64,000 bases of DNA, from positions 33,080,589 through 33,144,588 of the forward strand of contig NC_133221.1 in assembly GCF_040436345.1 (NCBI RefSeq), in the 5' to 3' direction. The stretch comes from Pagrus major. Taxonomy: Eukaryota; Chordata; Actinopteri; Spariformes; Sparidae. The notes below the pieces were generated by a model. That model did no database searches, was not told the origin of the DNA, and saw only the letters and a list, made by a program, of their open reading frames with translations. Shown here piece by piece: positions 55,981 through 64,000 of this stretch; positions within the stretch are counted from its first letter, which is position 1; each line of letters opens with the position of its first letter. The position numbers were made by a program, and so were the translations under genes.

Positions 55981-57291
55981 AATTTTATGAACATGCTCCA
56001 TACAGTACTGAGCTGGAGAACAATTTGGATGACACGCTGCCTGTTATTCCTCAATGTAGTAGTCCAACTACACCACAGCATGCAAGTACATCTTGTATTG
56101 TACGTTTTCTTTGGCAAATTAATAGTATGGAACTACTGTATTGTATATTTACAGCACTCAGTCATTAATGTCTTGGAACCCTAAATATATAGGGTTAGTG
56201 AAATAAATAGGTCAATAGGTGTTTAAGACTTTAGATGAGTGTTTTAATCACTGTTGGTGACACAGACCCACTTACTGTATATCAGCAGGCTAAAGAGCAG
56301 AGAGCAGACACAGCAGGAGACAGACCAGAAGATGGCCCGACCTACACATCACTGAGGTATACTATCTACACTGAGTATCAATTATAACTAAGCAAAAAAT
56401 ATTCCTGCTTATTTTGTTCTTATTGACTTCACTGACTCATTTTTATTTGCCTTTCACTCTTAACTTGTTTTGGTAGTAACATTTTAGAAGACAGCGATCC
56501 TGAGAAAGAAATTGAAATGCTGTCATCTCCTCGTCTGGACAGTCCAGTTAGTGTGAGTAATGACCATCTAAATTAATAGTAGCACGTGTTTCTGTTTGCG
56601 TTCAACTTGTCGGGGGGATGACCGGAGCAGTTAGAATTTTCATAGGGAGTGATGCTGTAATTTTAAGACAGGGAATGTTTGAATGTTTCCGGTGTCTTGA
56701 CTTTGCAATGTAAAATAATAGTGGCTTCAAATAAAAACCAATTTTACTGCTGCGTCTTGTATGAATTGTATGTTCATAATCACCTAATAACTAGTGGTTG
56801 GATAATTCAGAGAAAGTAATTATCTTTTTTATAACCCCTTACCTAAAGGCTCTTGATGACCTTTGTGAAATTTTGAAGGACTTCAGACAAGAGAACACCT
56901 TTGAATACTCTACTTTGACAGTGGTGGTCAGAAGATGCTTCAAAATGCCATTACTGCACTAGGTAATGTTCTTATAATTATTTCCAGTTTAGGTATGGAG
57001 TTTCCCATTGATGCGTTCAGGACCAGGTTAAAATCCCCTTTACCTATAGATTGGCCCTCAATGGCAGCAAGCCAAATTGATAAAGAATATAGGGTCATCA
57101 TATTTGGGGCCATATGTATTTATGATTGCTACCTTATTCAGATTGATTACGCAGTCACTATGAGTAAGAATCCACCAGCATTGTCTTTTTTCATGGAAAG
57201 GTTACTTTGATTTGCACAAGCGCCCGAAAATTGGGTTTGTGGGTGAACAGGAAGAGGACCATGTGGTCCCAAAAGATAATTTTTCAGGTAT

Positions 57292-58053
57292 GACATTGAT
57301 TCTAATTTATTTTATACACATACACACTCTTCCAAAAACGTAACTCAAATATAAGAAGAAAATGTTTTAACAAAGATTTCCTACAAAAGCAAAAATTGAC
57401 AACTTCAGGCACAAACAGTCTCACTTCAACCAGTATCTTACTTTTCAAACATCCCAACTATTTCACAAATCTTGGTTAATAATATCACTCCCTGAAATGC
57501 ATTAACCTCTCACATAAAGTGACTAGAATCCTTCACTGACTAAAGTTGTACCTAATGCAGTAACTCAGCTTAGTGCATAAATGATTTTACATGTATGAGA
57601 ATACATGACTGAAATTACATGACTGAAAATACACATGAACAGAGAATACATGAACAACTGTAGCGGTAACTCTTCTGTTAAACAGAATAAAAGAAAATAA
57701 ACACAACCCACATACAGTTAATTTCAACAGAACATGAAACATTGGGTACATTAATATCAAATTAAATTATACAGTATGTCAATATACTTACTACGTTTTA
57801 TCTCTGTGCTAGCTCAGCTGCACATTATGTGGTGACAGGCCATCGACCCCATGCAGCACCACTCGAAAAACAGCAAACGTCCTGCAGGCAAACAGGTGAG
57901 TCTCTCAAACAGACACAGCTCTCCACTTCCTGTTTTTTGTCCGCAATTCTCGCTTTCCCTCAAGTGATCTCCTCTAGAACACCTCACAGTCTGGGGTACA
58001 GTGCCATCTAGTGGCTTTAGTGTGACCTTTCCAACTGGCTACACAAAGTTGGC
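57292..58053. other. Non-coding stretch
   Basis: No gene recognised. It contains a CTCF-like word listed separately. Confidence 0.45.
58000..58014 (-). promoter_or_regulatory. CTCF-like motif
   Basis: The minus strand reads GCCACTAGATGGCACT, close to the CTCF core CCACTAGAKGGCRC. Sequence match only; such words also spread in repeats. Confidence 0.3.
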
Positions 58054-58520
58054 AGACGTGAGCGTTGGACTTCACAGGACAACATTCACAACTTGGATTA
58101 ATTTGATGAAAACCTCTTATTTTGATCTTATAGACTATATAGTATCAAGGAATTTATTATAATCAATGAGGAAACTAAGCAATAAATAGCAAAATGAGGT
58201 GTGTATGTCAGTGGCATCAGTGGTGTAAATATGGATGTGTCGAGAGATGGTGTGGTGTAGGTGTTGGTGGAGCAAAACAATAGTTTAAACAAAACCAAAA
58301 AGGTTCAGGTGATGAGAGGAGAGCAAGAGCGAAGAGCGCCGGACTTTTATATCTTCCAGAGCACTGAGACCAGTGAACCTACTCTATTATAGGCGAAGTG
58401 TGTGTTATGTGTAATTATGACCCTTATTGGTGCCCCTGGCTTGCTGCTTCTCCCCACCCATCCTCAACAGCCCCGGTACCTGAGAAGCAGATTAATAAGA
58501 GTAGGCAAGGAAAAAAAAAC
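58054..58520 (-). mobile_element. Probable Gypsy LTR (3' LTR), limits approximate
   Basis: On the minus strand a TATA box (GATATAAAAG, 58345-58354) is followed downstream by AATAAA (about 58152-58157) and then about 100 bp to a TGTAGCC-containing edge. It lies just downstream of Gypsy pol fragments in the same orientation. Terminal TG/CA borders and a duplication were not identified. Confidence 0.45.
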
Positions 58521-58569
58521 AGGACAGGGCAACATAAAATGCATACATTGGTCAATCAGCAAACGCTCA

Positions 58570-58909
58570 ACGGAGCACATGACAACGCATCAGCGATGAC
58601 GTTGACTGTTCCGTTACTGTGCCCAATGTCAAGGTCATGGCCTTACAAAAACTACAACCACCTAATTAGTCATTGGTTTGTACACCTGAGAGACTGCAAA
58701 AACAGCAGTGGGCCATGGTTGATACAACACACTAGCGACGCACCTCCAACACAAACCTTAAACTGCTGCAAAGCCCAAATTAGCGCCAATGCTCCTTTCT
58801 CCATGACAGAGTAATTAGCCTTGTAATGGTCGAAATCCTCTGAAAATAAGCTCACCGGATTTACCATACCCTGGTTATCCCCCTTCAGCAAGATGGCAAC
58901 TGCTCCCAC
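58570..58909 (-). pseudogene. Gypsy RNase H fragment
   Basis: The minus strand encodes M-G-A-V-A-I-L-L-K, P-V-S-L-F-S-E-D-F, Y-S-V-M-E-K-G-A-L-A-L-I-W-A-L and, after stops, N-V-I-A-D-A-L-S. This is the chromovirus/Gypsy RNase H run from its catalytic start to the A-D-A-L-S end. Several substitutions to stop are present. It sits downstream of an integrase piece, the reverse of the normal RNase H-integrase order. Confidence 0.8.
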
Positions 58910-58952
58910 CTGGCTGGCGTCTACCTGGAGCTAAAATGGCACCCCATCCCCT

Positions 58953-59333
58953 TCATGCGTCACAAACACTGAACTGACGGTGAGCACCGGACCACACATT
59001 GCTGTCTACACTGAGATGCTCAAATGGCACGCTAACAGCCGGAATAGGCTGCAGCAGAGAAGGCTTAATACCCTGATTGGGCTTCTGGCACACATGACAC
59101 GTTTCTATGTACGCGACAACATCTATTTTTACGAGCAGCCAGACAAAGTGTTTCTGAAGGTCAAGATATGTTTTTCTCACACCAAAGGGTCCACTTTCAT
59201 CATGAGCAACTTTTAGGACAAGGGGACAAAATTTAGCTGGTACAACCAACTGGAACATAGCCTCCCCCCCAAAATCATTACTCAGAGCAACCCACTTTCT
59301 GGACAACAAATCATTTTGTAAAAAGTACAGCAC
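58953..59333 (-). pseudogene. Gypsy integrase N-terminal fragment
   Basis: The minus strand encodes an H-x-x-x-G-P-F-G-V-R-K-T-Y segment and C-H-V-C-Q-K-P-N, the H2C2 zinc-binding module (one His position changed), then L-Q-P-I-P-A-V-S-V-P-F-E-H-L at the start of the rve core. It ends abruptly near 58953 before the catalytic Asp run completes. Confidence 0.78.
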
Positions 59334-61220
59334 AGCACAGTGGGCTGCAGTTGTATGACGTCAGTACAACATCAGAGACTCCATCACTGACAGAGAGCTG
59401 TCGGTGTGTCTGGAGTGGTAATACTTTTGATAATATTCACACACAGTATGTGATGCTTCAAAACTACTCCTGCTTTCTGACCTAATATTCAAGTTATTTG
59501 TGAGCACCGAGTGCCATGCGTTTAACTAGTCATGCTTATTGGTGTTACCCGATGAAAAGAGACAAAAAAGTAGAGACGAAATTATACACATGAAAAAGAC
59601 AAACTGCTTTTGTACATGTGGACATGGCTGATATGTTTTAACCACAGGTGGTTAACCGTCAGGTCTAAGTAAAGAAACACACCTGTACTTAATATACAAT
59701 GATGAAACATCAAAGGCCTGGCATTATCTCATAATTCACCTAAATACATAAATCATTGAACCTCTAAGGTAGTCTTACTGTCTTCATGTGATTGGACAGA
59801 CCTTGATATGAGGGGCTCACACCTGATTGTGATGGGAAGTAAGACATCTGTACTGGAATGACTGAACCTTAGGGACACTGTAACATGCCGACACTCTTTA
59901 TATTTACTTTTTTATCATAACAGACATGGTTTAACGTTTGTAGTAAGGAACAGGTAGACCCAAAAGTGAAAAAAGTGCACCTGATAACTATAGACACTAG
60001 GTGGCAGCAGAGTGCTTGGATGCTGATGATGACAGTAAAATCCTAATGACAAGATTTTACTTTATACCCCGTTTGACCGCAATGCGCAGAGTGGCACCGT
60101 CCTTATTTGGGCTGGTTGACTCCACAGGAAGCAGATGTATGTAGTCTAATGCTATGTTAATATGACTGCTTCGGCTGATATTTATATTTAACAGCTCTTC
60201 TGTGAATTAAGTTAAATAAACTAAAGATGTGTAACTACATATTTTTCAGTCGCCATTGTGTATACCCACTTCTAAATCCCCTCTGATGCGCATCTTAGTT
60301 ACACTGAGGGAACTATAGGTAACTGAAAACCTTACTAATGCTAATGTAGCTCCTCAGGGATTTAAGCTGTTATTTTTCTAATTTTGACAATCTACCCCGT
60401 TAGATGTTAGCCATAGCAAGGGCAAACATCACGTAACATGAGCTGATGGAATGTTAATACTGTAGAGTACAGAATCAGGCTGCATTGTAAATACAGAGAA
60501 GATCCCTTGTATTCAGTACAGTATGCATGATTTTAGTAGTCAGTAAACCTGTAAGAAAGAATACCTTTTGATGTATTAGAATGAATAATTCTTTGGGATA
60601 ATTTGGGATACTGTGATTTTGATACTTACTACATTTCACAAGCTCAAACAATTCTTAGTTTTAGTCTCATTTGTGTATTATGTCTTTCATTCTTATTACA
60701 TTTTTAGATGTTGTTGAGCAATAATGGACATTGAAATCTTGAAACAGTTTGTAAGAAATGCTCTATTTTAATGGCGGAGGAGCGCTGTGGTGCTTCTCTG
60801 TGTGCGTAATGTGGTGCACGGATCTCAGTCCTCTGATTGGACAGGACAGGTCATAAGAACTATCATTCAGGTTAATAGAGGATGGGGTGTGGGTGGATTA
60901 AATAATTCATCTTTGATGAGGAACATATTAATAACATAACCTGTAATGGACTCCAGCAGCAGAAACCCCCTTAAGAGAGATGATGTGAGACAGAGTTTAA
61001 CTTCACTGATTATTGAAATCTCCCGATTCCTGAGCTACATCACTGCTGTTTCCTCTGGAGAGTATCCCCTGTACTACCCTGTTTATAACTACAGATTTTT
61101 AGTTTTGCTGCTTCAATGAGCCATGATGTTTGCTACAGTAACATTACTACATGCATGGAAAGGAAACCTTTTAATGACTGAAAGCAGCCTCTCTAAACAT
61201 TATAAGCAGATAAGCACAGT
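59334..61220. other. Non-coding stretch, no gene recognised
   Basis: Nearly 1.9 kb without domain-bearing frames. One CTCF-like word is listed separately. I see no transposon ends. Confidence 0.5.
59994..60010 (+). promoter_or_regulatory. CTCF-like motif
   Basis: ACACTAGGTGGCAGCAG resembles the CTCF core. Sequence match only. Confidence 0.3.
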
Positions 61221-61554
61221 TAGGGTTGCCACCTATCCCGTAAAATACGGAATCGTCCTTTATTTGGCAATTAAATGTTGCGTCCGGTACAGGACGCGAT
61301 TTGTTCCGTATTTCCATAAATGTCCAATACACATGTCTGTCACACACACATCAACACTAAATCTAACAATAATGATCAAAATAAAACACAGGGAATACTA
61401 AGGCCAGCAAAATTGTCGTGGCGGGATCTACGCAGGATCCCCCCGCCCCGGCTCCAGTCCTCTGTGTGTCTGCGCATGCGTGTGGTGCTGTCACGGTTGC
61501 CTAGCGACAGACACCACACACCGGCGCTGCTCACAAAACCCGCGCCTTTTAAAA

Positions 61555-63726
61555 ATGTCCACTACACCCGATACTCCACCACGTCCTCAAAAGCGAAAAC
61601 GCTTGCAAAAGTACAGACGTGAGTGGGAAGAGGAACATCCTTGGCTGGACAGCGTCAGTGGAGATGTTTACAAGGCAAATTGTAAAATGTGTTGGCGAGG
61701 GTTTTCTGTGGCGCACGGTGGGCTGTCTGACATCAGCCACAGGAGAGCAACACTGCAGACACGAAAGAACACAGAAGACCCAAGCGTCAGTGTCACAGTT
61801 CTTCATACCCCAATCATCTCCTGAGACTGACGGTATGGGACATTATGTTATGATTGATTTCCTATCTGGTTGTGCTTTTGCCAGAAGATGTCAGTGCATG
61901 GGCATAGCCTATTTTAGTAAACTATTGTGGTTTGGTTGATTGTTTAGGATGTTGAGTTTTAAAAGTCGAATGAACGATCACTTATTTAATATACAGTAGT
62001 ATTAGCCAATATAAATATTATATATGGCCATTTAAAGAACAAATCATACTAATGGATAAACAGTTAATAAATAAATAAATACATTTGTTAAGAGAAAACA
62101 TGTATTTTTTAATATATATACATTTCCTAGATTAAAAATGTTTGTAGAGCTTTCTGAGTATTCTGTCTCAAAATGTTTATATTTTTGAGGAATACAGTGT
62201 TCAGTGATCATTACATAAATTCTATTATTAGTGTGGTTTAACTGTTTGGATGACCTGACTTCCTTTCAAGTCATAAGACAGGCAGCAGACAAATACTGTT
62301 CAATTTAATTAACTATTTGTCATCCCACTCCTCCCCTCTAGGTTACCGCAGCTGAGCTGACACAGGTGTACCACACAGTCAGACACAACCTCAGCTACAA
62401 CAGTGCTGACTGTGCACATAAACTGAATCAAAAGATTCTACCAGATTCAAAAATTGTAAAAAAATAAATAAATAAGGTGGTTAAAGATGTCCTTGCTCCA
62501 AAGGCAGTGGGTGATGTTCTCAAGGCCCTAACATCAGATAAACCCCTCCCATTTTCTATTCAGACAGATGCATCAAATAAAGGCAACAGGAAGATGTTCC
62601 CCCTTGCTGTTCAATACTTCAGTCCAGAATGCGGGGTCACCAACAAAATGCTGGATTTCATGGAAAATGCAGATGAGTCCGCTGCTGGGATTGTAGCTCT
62701 CATAGAGCAGTCGCTTGACAAATTTGGCTTATTATTTGATCAAGTGAAGCATTTAGTGCAGACAATACAAATGTGAATTACGGAATTCACAACTCTGTCT
62801 TCACCAACTTGAAGAAGAAACAAAAAGATTTGCTGCAAGGAAACTGCCATGCCCGCATTGTGCACAACACAGTGAAGCATGCTTTTGACCAGCTCACTGT
62901 AGATGTGGAAAATGTTGTGCTAAAGGTCTATGGCTTCTTTTCCACATCTGCCAAACGAAGAGAATCACTCAAAGAGTTTTGTAGGTTTTGTGATGTTGAG
63001 TTCCAGGAAATTCTACGACATGTCATAACCAGGTGGCTCTCCCTTAATCCAGCCATCACCCGGCTAATGCAAACCTGGATTGCACTGAAATCTTACTTCA
63101 TCAGCCTGGGGGAGGAGTGTCCCAAACAACTTCGAGCTTTGTTAAAGCTCAGTGAGGACTCAACTGAGGAAGATGGAGACATTGTGGAGGTTTACCTTCT
63201 CTTCTGCAATAATATCCTCTCTCTCTTTGAGGAAGTTGTAAAGAAGTTGGAGAGTGATGAAACCACCTGTGTTGAGTTATATTCCATCATGGATAACTTC
63301 AAGCAAAAGCTCACACAGAGACGAGATGACCAGTTCTATGGCTACTTAACTAAAGTGAAGCTGCAGCGTCTCCGTCCACGTGATGCAGACATGGCAAGGG
63401 CAGATTTTACTGCATTTCTCAACACAGCACTCTCATATGTTGAGAAATGGTTAAACTTTTCAGAAGACAACTGGCTGTTCTCACTGCAACCTTTCTCTCT
63501 GCACCATGGCACCTTGACCTTTAGTGACATTGAGAGGGTGACCACCAAGCTCAACAAATGGAGTGACTGCAGGAACAGGTGCTCCACAGAGCTCATGAGA
63601 AGTGAGCTCCTGATCACTCTCAACTTTGAGCAGTCCTGTTCAGAGTTTTACAACAGCACTTTGAAAGACAACGAGTTACACAGTGCTGCAAGGAGTAACA
63701 AGAAGTACACCTGGGAAAAGAAGTAA
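61555..63726 (+). pseudogene. KIAA1586-like hAT transposase, nearly complete
   Basis: Exon 1 (61555 to about 61831) starts M-S-T-T-P-D-T-P-P-R-P with a basic patch and a zinc-binding C-K-M-C-W-R-G-F-S segment. A one-base shift lies near 61735, and V-S-Q-F-F-I-P is then read before a GTATGG donor. The next exon begins after CCCTCTAG at 62340 and shows a short AATAAATAAATAA insertion with stops (62461-62474). It continues with F-S-I-Q-T-D-A-S-N-K-G (first catalytic Asp), shifts frame near 62750, then has A-D-N-T-N-V-N-Y-G (second Asp), H-N-T-V-K-H-A-F and V-I-T-R-W-L-S-L. It ends at a stop at 63726 with no dimerisation domain recognised by me. Three lesions only, so decay is modest. Known human relative by family: KIAA1586. 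Confidence 0.75.
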
Positions 63727-64000
63727 CAGTTTTGAGGGAAGGAGTAATGTTGAGGGAAGGAGTAATGTTTTGCACTTTTTTTTCTTATTGAATAAGCAGA
63801 TAAGTTTATAAGCGTTTTTGTTGTTTTTTTTGTTCTGTTTTTTTTTCTTTAAGAAAACATGTTCAAAGAGAGTCCCTATAGTTATGCACTTAAAAAGTTA
63901 CATTAAGTTCTCAGTTTATTTAGTTTATATTTTAAAAGTTCATTGTTGCACACTCCACACAAACAGATTTCATTCAAGATTTAATTAACTGCACTTTATA
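63727..64000. other. 3' flank of the KIAA1586-like transposase
   Basis: T-rich non-coding tail with several poly(T) runs, still within the presumed element. Confidence 0.5.

Larger units (their letters stand above)
51494..57291 (+). pseudogene. Second HECT-like gene copy, interrupted and decayed
   Basis: Exon 1 (51494-51571) encodes a 26-residue start, M-D-D-D-F-Q-T-F-L ... E-E-T-I-E-K-M-E-K-D-E, right after a CCAAAAG acceptor. Exon 2 (from 54873, acceptor TTTGCAG) opens I-D-A-S-V-I-P-L-M and joins in phase 0. It carries the same SAM-like L-x-x-Y-L-L-S-Y-G-D-R-V-A-V-I-A-F-C-R segment and the L-G-W-M-D-Y-D end seen in the copy at 20517-22204. Stops follow at 55170 and near 55185, then an open part with I-H-F-P-N-G-H-S-K (55215-55481). 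Later exon-like blocks occur at about 56000-56080, 56289-56357, 56479-56555 and 56850-56953. A HECT-start-like block, F-D-L-H-K-R-P-K-I-G-F-V-G-E, lies at about 57207-57291 before a GTATGA donor. The HECT catalytic lobe is absent. Intron 1 was invaded by three elements. Confidence 0.62.
61221..64000 (+). mobile_element. KIAA1586-like hAT transposon, right end beyond window
   Basis: TAGGGTTGCCACCTATCCCG followed by subterminal inverted words (ACGGAATCGTCC ... GGACGCGATTTGTTCCGT) marks a hAT-type left end. A long transposase follows in the same orientation. The right end is not reached by 64000 or is unrecognised. Confidence 0.65.

Overview
The window looks like teleost fish genomic DNA. It is AT-rich, has eukaryotic introns with GT/AG splice sites, carries (CA)n and (TG)n microsatellites, and is packed with transposon families typical of fish: L1 LINE, hAT, EnSpm/CACTA, piggyBac, IS630/Tc1-like, an IS3EU-like integrase element and Gypsy LTRs. 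I found no convincing single-copy host gene, rRNA, tRNA or CRISPR array. Almost everything recognisable is mobile-element DNA, most of it decayed.

Layout. 1-4070: a broken three-exon N-terminal fragment of a zinc-finger/hAT-type protein (minus strand), then a 1.3-kb solo-LTR-like element with a 4-bp target duplication. 4071-39687: what appears to be ONE full-length L1 retrotransposon, bracketed by the direct repeat TGGTGCTCC and ending in poly(A). Nested insertions have inflated it from about 5.7 kb to 35.6 kb. In order these are: (i) an 18.7-kb IS3EU-like element (5101-23774) whose left terminal inverted repeat has grown into a ~9-kb 21-bp/42-bp satellite while the right one is only ~0.2 kb; it carries an integrase gene and a HECT-like gene in opposite orientations and is itself hit by a piggyBac deletion derivative (6157-7135) and a 4.7-kb hAT (14493-19214); (ii) a 1.56-kb hAT-like element in the L1 endonuclease (24679-26239); (iii) a composite insertion (26596-27985) containing a TIR MITE; (iv) an 8.2-kb EnSpm/CACTA element (28297-36525) with two apparently intact genes.

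39688-64000: non-coding flank with microsatellite and ~115-bp tandem repeats; a BED-finger hAT (42699-46082) containing a MITE, an IS630-like transposon and, inside that, a small hAT; an L1 3' fragment (minus strand); a hAT terminal fragment; a Gypsy solo LTR (49902-50713); a second broken HECT-like gene copy (51494-57291, plus strand) whose first intron holds a long hairpin, a TIR MITE and a ZMYM1-like hAT deletion derivative; a rearranged Gypsy remnant (about 58054-59333); and a KIAA1586-like hAT running off the right edge.

The genes do not form a host pathway. They are transposases, integrases, retrotransposon proteins and presumed cargo. The only pair that looks functional is the EnSpm pair: a C2H2-finger DDE transposase-like protein (32214-34892) and a spliced PB1-domain protein (29526-32190), both minus strand. 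Relative ages follow from nesting: the L1 is older than the IS3EU-like, EnSpm and hAT insertions in it, and the IS3EU-like element is older than the piggyBac and hAT copies inside it.
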